A DNA stretch of 64,000 nucleotides from Hygrocybe punicea (lineage: Eukaryota; Basidiomycota; Agaricomycetes; Agaricales; Hygrophoraceae), in assembly GCA_963556145.1 (NCBI GenBank), contig OY744470.1:3596001-3660000 (forward strand), written 5' to 3'. The translations under genes and the position numbers were made by a program. Below the pieces are notes generated by a model. The model saw only the letters and a list, made by a program, of their open reading frames with translations. It searched no databases and was not told the origin of the DNA. Every line of letters begins with the position of its first letter. The stretch's first letter is position 1. This document shows, piece by piece, positions 46,303 to 57,289 of the stretch.

Positions 46303-47994
46303 GGCTTGTATTGGTTTTTCTGGTTCACCTTGGTCATGGGTGAGAAGAAAAGACGGCGTGTTTCACAACACGTGCCTGCAATTGTTGTCAAGATTCCACG
46401 ATAAAGCAAAGATCACCGACTTGCTATCCCACTGCCGGACGCTATCACCAGCTTTGCTCAAAGACCAAACCAGAGCTTGCCATATGAAGTGAAAGCATCA
46501 GGGCGAATCTACGCAAGAGCAGAATCTTCAAGAGCATTTATCTAATTCAACATTTCACAAACGGGAGTATCCAAAAATTTTCATTATTCTCCTCTAACAA
46601 CCACTCCCATCATGGCAATTTCATCACCCAGATCAACATCACCTGCAAAACTGTTAGCCCTGATAATTTCAATGCAAGAAACGGAGGGGCAAGCAAGGGG
46701 GGGGGGAAACTCACGGATACGCGCCATATTCACATTATCCATTTGCTTACAACGATTCTCCACCGCCGTTGCGAACTTCGGCCTGCACAGGAACTAACGA
46801 CGCTTCGGGAGACCCTTCACTGCTGCGTTGGATGTCAAACGATCGGAGGGAGAGAGGGAGGGGCGACAATCCGTCGTTCTCATTCCCCATGCCCGAAAGT
46901 TGGGCTGGGGCCGATAGAAGTGCCGGAGAGTCGAACGATAGGAGGGCCAGGGCGAGTGGGGATAATTGACCGTCGTTTTCGATGCTCAGACATAGCGCTG
47001 AGGTGGGTGGGAGCGTCAACGAGTTGAACGATCGAAGGTTGAGTGTGAGTGGAGAAAGTTGGCCGTCTTCGTTTGAGCCAACGCCTGCAAGTTGGGCCTG
47101 GGCAGATAGAGGCCCCGGCAAGTCGAACGATAGCAGGGTGAGCGCGAGGGGAGATAGAGGCCCCGGCGAGTCGAACGATAGCAGGGTGAGCGCGAGGGGA
47201 GATAGAGGCCCCGGCGAGTCGAACGATAGCAGGGTGAGCGCGAGGGGAGATAACAGGCCGGATTCATTATTGCCGTTGGCGTTGGCCATGGCTTGGGTGG
47301 GATTGTTTGGGGTGGATAGCGGCGGCGGCGAGTCGCTTTGTGCCTCGAGCACCAGTGTGGATGAGGTAGAGTGGTGGGACATTAGATTGTTGTTTGGGAG
47401 TGTGAGTGTTTAAAGCGCGACCGCGACCCAAAACGTGCAAATAAAGTGCGCGAACTACGGCTATTGCTAGGTGAGTGTTTCTCCTTTATCTAAGTAATAT
47501 CTGATAGATTCTGTACACAACAGACCCGACGTCACTAGACTTCGGCGACGTCGTTCGTCTCACCAACCGAATGGGCGTCGACAAAGTCACCCGAATACCC
47601 GCAACGTCTTGAGGTGCAAGCCCATATGTGACACCTCCAACAAACTGAAGCTGGTGTGGCCGGCGAAGGGTTTTGAGGCCTCCTACTAAGTTCCAGGACT
47701 CTCGAAGTATAGATTCATGATTGTCTAATAGCAATTCCACATATCTTTTACTCAATAGTCTGGTGGTAATCTGATCAAGCCTCAGTCTTATATCAGAATT
47801 TATTGCTATGAAGATACTTGTACATGAAGACACTTGATGCTATGAGGACACTTGTTAAACGCTACGAAGACACTACTATATTACTTGTATGCGGAACACT
47901 TATCATTGGTGGAGTGTCCTGGGTCCTAACGCCATGCCGCGTCTGACATTGAATATTGCGTTACAAAAAAGGGCTGATCACTGTTGCTTTCCAT
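46151..47994 (-). repeat. Right arm of the 1.84 kb inverted repeat
   Basis: Same sequence as the left arm in opposite orientation. Here the integrase-type gene runs out of the arm and is complete, so this arm is the likely source and the left arm the copy. Confidence 0.95.
46747..47382 (-). CDS. 211-codon frame with 16-residue repeats (right arm)
   Basis: Identical copy of the frame at 36732-37367. It sits upstream of the integrase-type gene on the same strand, so it may be part of its 5' region or a small accessory gene of the element. Confidence 0.4.
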   Translation of the reverse strand: MSHHSTSSTLVLEAQSDSPPPLSTPNNPTQAMANANGNNESGLLSPLALTLLSFDSPGPLSPLALTLLSFDSPGPLSPLALTLLSFDLPGPLSAQAQLAGVGSNEDGQLSPLTLNLRSFNSLTLPPTSALCLSIENDGQLSPLALALLSFDSPALLSAPAQLSGMGNENDGLSPLPLSLRSFDIQRSSEGSPEASLVPVQAEVRNGGGESL

Positions 47995-48114
47995 AGTACT
48001 TTCCCAGTCTGGAAATTCTGGAAATTCTAAAATCGCCTGGCGTCACGGCCGCGTTGTCACGCATAACTTGAAACAAACTATTATTCCTTTCTCCCTTCGT
48101 CGTCTTGCTATACG

Positions 48115-50368
48115 ATGCTGGCTAATACCGATGTCCTCAATGAGCTCATCATCGCCGAAATTCTACAAAATGACCTGGACGACATTGTCTTTGCTAATGC
48201 CGCCGAAGAACTGCAGATGGAGGAAGTACTGACGGCATCAGCTACTACCGCTACTAGGAATAATACTCGTAGAGCAAAATTCAGTGATGAAACGAGCACA
48301 AGTGCTGTCCATTTGGATCATGATTTGGCTCTGCAAATATTCGCCGCGGATGCTCGACTGACAAGCGACACGGCGTACGCAGAGTCCCTCCACGTCGGTC
48401 AGGAAGCGTCGTTCATTGCGAGCAGACAGGAGGCGCAAAAAGTTGCCGCCTCTGAAAAGAAGATCATGCTTGATGCCGCGTTTGCCAAGCAACTCCAAGA
48501 GATGATGGATTCAAATAATAAGATGGAAGTGGACAGCAAGCATGATGTTGACAGGTAGGGCGTGACATCGTTCGTGTTTATCTGCTGAAGAACGCGGTAT
48601 CACCCATGTTGGTTCTTTGACAGTCTCTTGGGCCGCGACAGGGTTGAAGAGATTCTAGCCTCAGATCCTAATGACAGAGGAAAAGGAAAGGAACCACAAC
48701 TGAGCGCCAAGTACTACAACTTCGACTCGAAGTCCCCACCAATGTCTGAATTTGGATCGTGTAACGTGTAGCAGCCATCCTGATTTTCACAAATAATCTC
48801 ACCCGTATTTCTCCAGCGGAAATGGACATGGACATGTACCAAAATAACGTGCCGGTTTATCCCACTTGCGGCATATGCATGGAAGTCTTCCGAGAGACAA
48901 ACTCGCCGATATCCGCTTCGATATCAGCGAACTCGTCTACCAGCCTCCCATTCGGCCTTCGTCTTCCCTGTCCGAATGAGCATGCGTATTGCATGTCCTG
49001 CATGTCGTCATACATTCGCAGCAAATTGGACCCGGAAGGCAACGGAGGCGGCAGCACAGATATTATTGTCTTCCCTATTGTTTGCCCCGAATGTCCGGTC
49101 GATGAATGGACGGATGGAATCCCAGAGGACGTCGCCTTGAGAGTCCTCGGGGAGAAGGGCATGGTGCCATGGGTATAAGATTTAGTTTGCGCCTTTTGGC
49201 AGCCCTCTCATTTTTGAAACAATATAGCACCATCAAAAGCTCCTTGATTCGATTCCTCGGCATTACTGCCCCAATCCTCGGTGCTCGGCGCTCGTCCAAA
49301 TACAGGAGGATGTGACGGAACAACCCCAAGCCATTTGTCCATGTTGTGAGTTCGTGATGTGTGTACAATGTAAAACCAAATGGCACCAAGGTAAGCAGTC
49401 TACAAAGCGTCGCGTCATACATGGATCGCGTACGCCTCTTTTCTGTAGATATGTCTTGCGAAGAATTTCAAGTGAATTTCAAATGGACATGTCGTGTTCG
49501 ACATGCTCTCATCTTGTCTATGTAGGCCCTTCCCTTGGACGAGCGATCTCCGGACGACATTCTTATGCTTCAGTTGGCGAAGGTGCGCAGAAATCCACCG
49601 TGTCTTGTTGTTTAGAAGTCATTTATGATACCTCTACTCCGCCAGGCTAAGAAATGGCGACGCTGTACACATTGCTCAGTAAGTAGTAAGACCTCAGCAT
49701 TCGTGTCGTTGTGTTGACAGCTGGGTAGCGCATGATTGAGCTGGCGTTAGGCTGCAACCATATGACTTGCCTTTGCGGAAATCACTTCTGCTTCAAATGC
49801 GGTGGTACGTTAAAAAGGTTTCGTGTGTGTTACGTTTTTCCGATCTTGGTGATGACCGCATTGCAGCTCCATGGGATACAGTGAACTACGGTTGCACTCG
49901 TACTCCCTCTTGTGAGCTCTGGGAAGACGAAATGCTTTTGGAAGAAGGAGCCAGAGGTGGCGGAGCCCAACCGCCCCCACCAGCAGCGGCACAGCCCCCT
50001 CTTGCCCCACCGCCACCTTATTATGCGCCGTATTGTAACGTTCCTGAAGCCTTCGATTGGATCCATGACGCAGGTACATTCACCCGCCTCCAGCTTATAC
50101 ATAAAACAACTCGCTAACTCTATATATGATAATCTCAACAGGCGTTGTCGCCCACGACCACTTGTTTACACACAACATGATACGTGACACCACTTGTGGT
50201 TACTGTGGATGGAAATACACGACGTTGGCCGATCTCCGCCGACATCTAGCTAATATCGGTCACCCTGTATTCTCCTGTTGCGGGAAATTCTTTAGGCGCA
50301 GTGAGGACCACCAGCGGCATCGAACTGCGCCCAATGGCAAGATTCATCACCTTTCGGTTGCGCGGTGA
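48115..50368 (+). CDS. RBR-type E3 ubiquitin ligase with C-terminal C2H2 fingers
   Basis: Ten exons. The N-terminal ~230 residues are acidic and helical with repeated 'ADARLTSDTAYAESL'-like turns. RING1 is YPTCGICMEVF ... HAYCMSCM ... CPECPVDEW. The in-between-RING domain is HYCPNPRCSALVQ ... CPCCEFVMCVQCKTKWH. RING2 is WRRCTHCSIMIELALGCNHM then TCLCGNHFCFKCG, keeping the catalytic Cys of GCNHM that carries the ubiquitin thioester. After a Pro-rich linker come two finger-like motifs (CGYCGWKYTTLADLRRHLAN and CCGKFFRRSEDHQRHR). RBR ligases transfer ubiquitin through a thioester on RING2. Start at 48115 lies about 110 bp from the right end of the 11.9 kb element, which has probably replaced its distal promoter. 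Confidence 0.85.
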
Positions 50369-50703
50369 CAAGTTTATTATTATAAGCAGTATAGGGAATA
50401 GAACGGAGATGATTTGTGGTTGGTACTGTATAGCAGGCACGAATGTTCTATTATACACCGGAATCGATCGCGTAAATTGTCGCGGATATGGGGATTCAAA
50501 TGGACTCGACAACCTATTGTTAGGGAAGTTGTGTTGACTTCATCCGGCCAAGATTGTCGTCGGGGATACTTAGTATTGTCAGTGATTGCATTACATAATC
50601 TGGGCCCAGGCCCTCTACTTGGATCTTTCAAGTTGTGAACCTGTCCGACAGTCCGACATCGATACTTATTACCTCCCAGAGTCCCAGGCCTCAGGCTTTT
50701 GTT

Positions 50704-52936
50704 ATGTCTCTCCTGGCCTTGTCCCGCTTCGGGCGGTTTCCCCACATTTCACTTTCTCTGTTACGGAAAGCGTCTACATCTACCGGGACAAGTTCCAGTA
50801 CGTTCATTCTAAAAAACCTCATATGCCGTTGAATCAAGGGGAACAATGGAAGGGTACGCGAAGTTCAACTGGGAGGTAAGGCCCGAATGTAACATTTTCA
50901 ACGGATACTAACCTACCTTCGTCACGGCCACATTGCCAGGATCCGCTGAACTTGGGGTCGTTGTTAACGGAAGAGGAGATCGCCATTCGGTACGTGTTTT
51001 TCTCCACCATGCCATTCCGACTCGGAGGCTGAAGATGCTGTCTGCATTAGTGATACTGCTCGTGAATATTGCCAGGCAAGTTTGCACCGCGCAACATCGT
51101 GTCACATTCCACCGCGACATGATGTGCATCGCATGATAACTGACGATCATCGTCAGTAGGAGAGCCTACTTCCCCGTGTTCTCGACGCATGGCGGACTGA
51201 AGGTGAATTCGACGAGTCCCGTCCCGTGTTCCCGCTCTGGTCCTCTTCAGGATTTGTCGCCTCCATGTCATCCGAGACCTGGGTCAATGTTATGTCAGAC
51301 ATGCTGACTCGTTTTGTTTCTACTTTTGACAGAATTCAACCACTCCATTCTTCCAGAGATGGGCCAACTCGGCTTACTAGGCCCCACCATTTCTGGCTAT
51401 GGCTGTGCCGGTGTCAGCAGTGTTGCGTATGGGCTTATTGCCAGGGAAATTGAACGGTAGGCTACCTTTTCTGCGTGCCTCGTTAGGGGAGGATGGAGGA
51501 AATTTGATTCGTATTGAGTACATATCATCGTTGACATCATAGCGTCGACTCAGGTTACCGCTCAACATCCTCTGTCCAGTCATCCCTTGTCATGCATCCC
51601 ATTCATGAGTTTGGCACGGATGCACAGAAGGAGAAATATCTTCCTCCCTTAGGTATCGACCCTCGCTTTGCCTGTTTACTTTCCGTCACCTTGACATGGT
51701 GGTGTTATTTCTAGCACAAGGCGCTATTGTAGGATGTTTTGTAAGCAGCGGTGGTCATTTTCTTTCTCATCTTCATGACTCGTTTTTAATCTAGGGCTTG
51801 ACGGAACCAAATCATGGATCAGATCCTGCAGGCATGGAGACGATTGCCGAAGAAACAGACGGCGGATTCGTACTAAATGGCAGTAAGACGTGGATATCGA
51901 ACGCGCCGGTTGCGTGGGTATTTACTTCCGTTCCACAATACAAACATTGACCACGTTGTTGCGGTTAGGGATGTTTTTGTCATTTGGGCCCGTTGCAAAT
52001 GGGATGACAAAGTGCGCGGGTTCTTGCTGGACAAGGCGCGCCACGATGATGATTTCCTTGGATTACTACATCTGACCTTCCGGGAATAGGGAATCAAGGG
52101 TCTCTCTACTCCATCGATAAAGAACAAGCTGGCCCTCCGCGCATCCCTGACGGGATCCATCTTTATGGACTCTGTGCACGTCTCGCATGATGCATTACTC
52201 CCCAAATCAAAGGGCCTGGGGTCTGCGTTTTCGTGTCTAAACAACGCCAGGTATTCTATCGCTGCTGTTCCTCTATCGCGGCTCCCATTTTACACGCAAG
52301 CATTTCAGATACGGCATATCATGGGGAGTCATAGGAGCGCTCGAAGACTGCATTCACCGCACTCGCGCATATGCACTCGAGCGGCACCAGTTCAACCGCC
52401 CACTCGCGTCGTTCCAGCTCGTGCAAGAAAAATTGGTCGATGCCCAGACGGAGGCGACGCTTGGGCTGCTCGCGAGCTGCCAGGTTGGTCGGCTGAAGGA
52501 CGAGGGCAAGGTGGCTCCGGAAATGATCAGCATGGTGAAAAGAAATAATTGCGGCAAGGCTCTGGCACATGCGCGGGTGGTGTTGGATATTTTGGGTGGG
52601 AATGCGTGTGCGGATGAGTACGTGTCATCAATTTGCGTACTGTTCTCGCAGTGCGAGTTGGGATGCTGAATAACCAATGGACCCAAATCCTGCTGCAGAT
52701 ATCATGTTGGACGACATGTGGCAAATCTACAAGTCACGAATACATATGAAGGTGCGGGGAAGTGTCGAGTAATGTGATTGAAAGCTGACTGAGTGTTATA
52801 CCTTAGGAACTTACGTTCGTGTTCACCATTGCTTGTTCTTCCCGCTAACCAACTAAATTGTTTCTTGTAATGGTAGGATATTCATGGCCTCATTCTGGGC
52901 AAGGCTATGACAGACATTTCCGCCTTCGACAACTAA
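50704..52936 (+). CDS. GCDH: Glutaryl-CoA dehydrogenase (acyl-CoA dehydrogenase family), mitochondrial
   Basis: About 12 exons. The N-terminal ~35 residues ([20 protein letters not shown], then RKAST) look like a mitochondrial presequence. Then [156 protein letters not shown] and [18 protein letters not shown]. The Glu of TYEG is the usual catalytic base; the family's THDIH reads TYDIH here. It oxidises and decarboxylates glutaryl-CoA in lysine/tryptophan breakdown, passing electrons to ETF. Two splice sites need GC donors and one exon is only 8 nt (52807-52814). Confidence 0.88.
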
Positions 52937-53073
52937 TTAGTTTCCAAAATCCAACATCGATCATCTGAAGAGTCTCAACGCAAAATAAAAATACTTATCC
53001 ATCAGGGTGTATAACTCCTTATACAACGTATTTGCGCCCGTACACTACGATAAAGCAGTAATCCCCGAATTTA

Positions 53074-55551
53074 TTAGGCGTCCGCATTCCTCAATGTCGG
53101 GTCGACCCATTCCAGCCCTAACAATTCAAACACTTCTACTTCGCTCTTCGGGAAGAACCGTTTCGAATCATGTCGCCGAGTTCTGTGAGAAAGGTTGTGA
53201 CTGAATGATGTAAGATTTATCACAAACACATACATGCCGGAACTGTCGAATTTGAGGCCCCTGCCAGATGCAAGACCGTTCCATCTTTGATTATTCGCAT
53301 TCGTCGCGAGCTTTTGCTTACCTTTCTTTACACCATAGTCGGAGATCTCTCTCAAACATGGTGGAGCCAGTCCTGTATGATATCAGATGATTACACCAGT
53401 AATGGAGGAATTTGAATGGAGTCACCATCCAGTGATAGCTGTCCAGTACACATCTGGTTGGGCAAAAATCAGATCAAGCCGCCGATGAATGCGTCTGCGG
53501 GTGCCGTCCGGGGGAAGGACGAAGACCATTAGAACAATTTCGATGGAATCTCTCGTCGTGCGGATTGAATTTCGTGAGTGAAAGCCAGATGGGCCTAGAG
53601 TGGGAGCCAAGGTGGACGGTTAGAATGGCATTATGGGGGGTATCTCCAGGACGACTTGCCAATGACATGAGTTACGAGTCCTGAGGAGGTGTTTAGAATG
53701 GTAAAATGGCGTACGTAGAAATAATGAGAATGAGACACACCTTGTTCGTACAGCCTCCTGATAAGGCTCTGGCCAAAAGCCTTCGCTTTCTTGGCATCAG
53801 GATGGGTAATCACAATATCAACGTCGTTACTCTCTAGTTTACCTCGTCTATAGCTGATGGTTGATCTGATTTTAAAATCTCCACGTTCAGCATCTTGAAA
53901 AACTCACCCTCCCACTATGGTGCTGGTGCATCCCTTCTGAATGTGGTCCAACTCGGCCATGATGATCCTTTGAATTTCTTCCACCTCACTGCGGGGAATT
54001 CTAGAGGATGAAAGAGATTCCAGAAGTCAGTTTGTGCTAATTTTTTTTACAGAAGAGGCTCGGACAATGGTAAGGAACAAACATTTGTGGTTTGTCAAGG
54101 CAGAAGGGACTCACCTTTCAGCGAAATCGTCTCTCAATGCCAACGCCACTCGGATCGACATATCCATCAGTCGTTCTGGAGGTTTTTTCTCCTCCTGGTA
54201 GACGACATTCTGTATCGCTGTCTTCACCTTTTCACTGTTTTCCGTCCCTTGTTCGACCTCGTAGTATCGTTCCAATTCCTGAATGGTTCGCAATCCTAAG
54301 GAATACAATTTCTTTGCCGTTGTGGGCCCAATGCCGTAAATAGACGTAAAGGCGGAAAGCGATCGGAAGCGAGATGAAGCCAGAATGGTTTCTGCGAGAG
54401 AGATTCAACACAGAGGGAACGGTTTTGGCGATGGTGAATACACGAACGACTCTCTGTAATGAATCCTTGAGTGACAAATTCCTGTATCTGAGAATCGAGC
54501 CCGGTCAGCAAGTCATTAACGAGAGTCTCTCTGGACCTACCATCGAGGTTTTCTTCGGTCCGATATAAGGTAGTTGGGGGATTTCCTTCGACAAATCTCG
54601 GGGAGTAATAAGGCGTGGATAAGCTGATAAGGGTTGAGCAGAATCCAATAGAATATAGGTGATTATCATTCGGACCTTTAATAACCTAAGCATCGAGATC
54701 AATTCATGGTTTGAGAGCACATAAATAAATGTTTTACGGACAGCGATAGCCCTGGAGTAGGTCAGGGCACTGATATCCTCGCCTTCCAATGCTCTTGAGC
54801 GCCGTACAATATCGAATTGGTTTACCAGTTCTTGGTTAGGGCATATAAGGGGCGATGCGCGAGCGCAAGCATGACGTGCTGTGTGGGACAGCTTGCTGGT
54901 ACCACTCTTCTCTGAAATTACAGGACGGGATGAGTGGTCGGCAAGGGAGGACAACAGTGTTGGTAAAGCAGAAACACCGTTGTCCGTCTCGGTGCAGTTG
55001 AGTGCGGTCTCATCGCGCGGCCGCGGTGGGTCACTCAGGGCGGCATAGTCGCTGCAGGGCATTGCTCTGTCGTGCTTCACAGAATCCAGGAGCCACTGAG
55101 GCGTAACGATAGCTTTGTTCTTCTGAATACACACATACAGCTGTACTCCGGGACTGGACAGGAAAAGGAAAATAGAAACACCAGGTGAGGTAGTACTTAC
55201 GGCTAGTTTCCACTCGACATGCCTCTCAAAACGCTTCCACATCTGCACTGCGGTGACCACAACATCCGCTTCGCGGATGTCTCGGCATAGCTCCAAGTTC
55301 AGACCTGTACTCTCAACTCTCGAGATTTTTCTCTTGCCATGGCGTTTATTGTGGCTCTCTGCAAGCGAAATCAACTCGGAGAGCTTTGGCGAATTTAATT
55401 TTGCTTCTAGAATGTGTAATTTGATCGAAGCTGGCAGTAATAATGGTGATGGCGTGTTGGGTGGTCTCGGTCGTTTTGTGTTCGGTTCGATGGAGCTGGA
55501 GCTGGAAGATGCGGAGCGGATCGTTGAGGCTGATCTCTTCAGCGGCCTCAT
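53074..55551 (-). CDS. Family X DNA polymerase (Pol lambda / Pol4-like) with BRCT domain
   Basis: About nine exons. After a Ser-rich start, a BRCT domain (IKLHILEAKLNSPKLSELIS, IREADVVVT, NKAIVTPQWLLDSVKHD). An 8-kDa/fingers region ends in KEIPQLPYIGPKK, then a helix-hairpin-helix (IYGIGPTTAKKLYSLGLRTI). The palm has TIVGGYRRGKLESNDVDIVI with the metal-binding DxD, and THPDAKKAKAFGQSLIRRLY. The thumb has RRRIHRRLDLIFAQPDVYWT with the third carboxylate, then HDSKRFFPKSEVEVFELLGL and EWVDPTLRNADA. Pol X enzymes fill short gaps in base excision repair and end joining; nuclear. One intron has a GC donor. Shares a 161 bp divergent upstream region with eL33. Confidence 0.87.
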
Positions 55552-55712
55552 GGGTAGTATCTGCCTAGACAGATCCGAATGGATTCTAATAGTGTATTAT
55601 AATCCGAGGCAGAAATTGAGACGGAGAAATGTGACAAGTGACCCTGCGTGACGGCCATCACCCAAATTCCATACAAACCATCAAGATTTTCGACGCTCTC
55701 TAGACGGTGACG
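55552..55712. promoter_or_regulatory. 161 bp shared divergent promoter (Pol X / eL33)
   Basis: The two start codons face away from each other with only 161 bp between. No TATA box stands out; contains pyrimidine tracts typical of ribosomal-protein gene leaders. Bidirectional activity is inferred from spacing. Confidence 0.5.
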
Positions 55713-56445
55713 ATGGGCTCAACACGGTGAGATATGATCCTCTGGAGGGTTGAAAGCTATCTCGGCTTGCGACTTCGAGGCCTGGTTGGAAGGGCAGAAA
55801 TGGATGGATGCAAGCAGGCTAGATTGGATGATGTTGGAATCGTTGGATCCGTATCTTCTCTCTGACACTGCGGATGGTTGACGACTTGTAACTCGCTGAC
55901 AGTAATTTTTTTGTTTAGATTGTACACAAAAGGCCGTGTCCTCGGCCACAAACGGGCCAAACGCAACACACGACCTAATACCTCTCTGTTACAAATCGAG
56001 GGAGTAGCGACCAAAGAAGATGCCCAGTTCTACCTCGGAAAGGTGCGCAGCGTCATTTCCCCCGATTCGGCAACTAAAAAATCCGGCTGGACACAAATAT
56101 ATCTGCATTCCGATGCCACATAGAGAGTGGCGTTCGTCTACAAGGCGAAAAGGGAGGTGAAGGGGTCGAATATTCGGGTTATCTGGGGGTCAGTGACATG
56201 CGGTTGATCATATTGACAATGCCTTCACCCTCTGATCGTCATATTCCACTATTATTCAATCCACAGGCGAGTTACACGTCCACACGGCAGTTCTGGGGTA
56301 GTGAAATCGAAATTCCGGTCCAACCTGCCGCCCCGCGCTTTTGGCGCGAGTGTCCGGATCGTATGCATTTTTTCCTATAACTATAGTCGAGACTGATTTT
56401 TTTTGAATACTTTCCCCCTAGATGCTTTACCCTTCGAACATATGA
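55713..56445 (+). CDS. RPL33: 60S ribosomal protein eL33 (L35Ae / RPL33)
   Basis: Exons 55713-55726, 55919-56042, 56124-56188, 56267-56360 and 56422-56445 give 106 residues, normal for the family. Sequence runs [80 protein letters not shown] and ends MLYPSNI. Component of the large cytosolic ribosomal subunit. The first exon is only 14 nt with a 192 bp intron, a common arrangement in ribosomal-protein genes and often a site of regulation. All splice sites are canonical. Confidence 0.96.
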
Positions 56446-57289
56446 TTTGTGTATGTATACTCGATGAGCAATGATCTTTTCATATGCGCAACCCAGCCAA
56501 TATGATATTCGTGGGCGTTGACAAGATGTCTGGAGGATAGTATGCGAGATGCGGGTGCAACAACTGGTACTGCTGTACCAGTATGTTGTTCAAGTTCTAT
56601 TGATCTTTACTGTTTCCTGGCTTTCTTTCCTGCATCCACTTGCCAAGTGACCATAACTATTTCCTGAAAGCAGTTCCACCTACATCCATCCCTACCAGCC
56701 GGCTCGCTGAATGCAACAAATATTTTCCCTGCTTGGTTGGGATGAGGCGACATCATTCTCACAAATGGCTTCCAATCACAGTGCGATGTGCAGAACGCGT
56801 CGCAGCGGTGAAAAGAGTCACTATATCATTCGGATCGTAGCACCATACCCCAACCTACTGGGCCAGCTAGGAGGTCCCGGTATAAGTGGCAGTGGACCAT
56901 CGTCTTGAGAAGACTCGTCCTCTAATCATTGATGGTGTTTTCCTTGATCTCCCCGTTGCCGAACACGTCGAGTGGTTTCAGTTCCGGGTTCGCAGATGTG
57001 TAGGTCAGACCAGTCGTAAAACAGACTGGATTTTATGAAACTTGTGAGAAATAAGAAACAACGCTTTTTGCGGGACAAACATGCATGAGTCGATTTGCCT
57101 CACCGAGGATCATATCCCGTTGTCACACAGATATCTTGGACTCTTGGTCAAGGTGATTCCGAGTCTGCCATTCTTGTTGGATGTGGCTGCTGTGCGATTT
57201 CGCTTTGTCAGCCGTAAATAGTTTATTTATTCAATCGGAGATTGAAAGTTGTGTTTCTGTGTTTCGACCAGGATTTCATCGACCCCGAC
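56446..57289. other. Intergenic, ~840 bp, no gene supported
   Basis: Short frames only (longest about 66 codons). Contains the 3' end of eL33 and the promoter region of the Nab2-like gene. No repeat or RNA gene recognised. Confidence 0.5.

Larger units (their letters stand above)
36120..47994. mobile_element. 11.9 kb inverted-repeat element carrying an integrase-core transposase and cargo genes
   Basis: Arms 36120-37963 and 46151-47994 are exact reverse complements wherever compared, with no indel (every position i pairs with 84114-i). The unit is flanked by AGTACTTG (36112-36119) and AGTACTTT (47995-48002), a flush 8 bp duplication with 7/8 identity. It lies between the thioesterase stop and the RBR ligase start, about 110 bp upstream of the latter. 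Contents: integrase-core transposase gene (minus), alpha-kinase gene (plus) with a nested LTR element, a BRR2 fragment, and a repeat-containing frame in each arm. The single-transposition interpretation is inference; the arms and flanks are directly visible. Confidence 0.75.
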
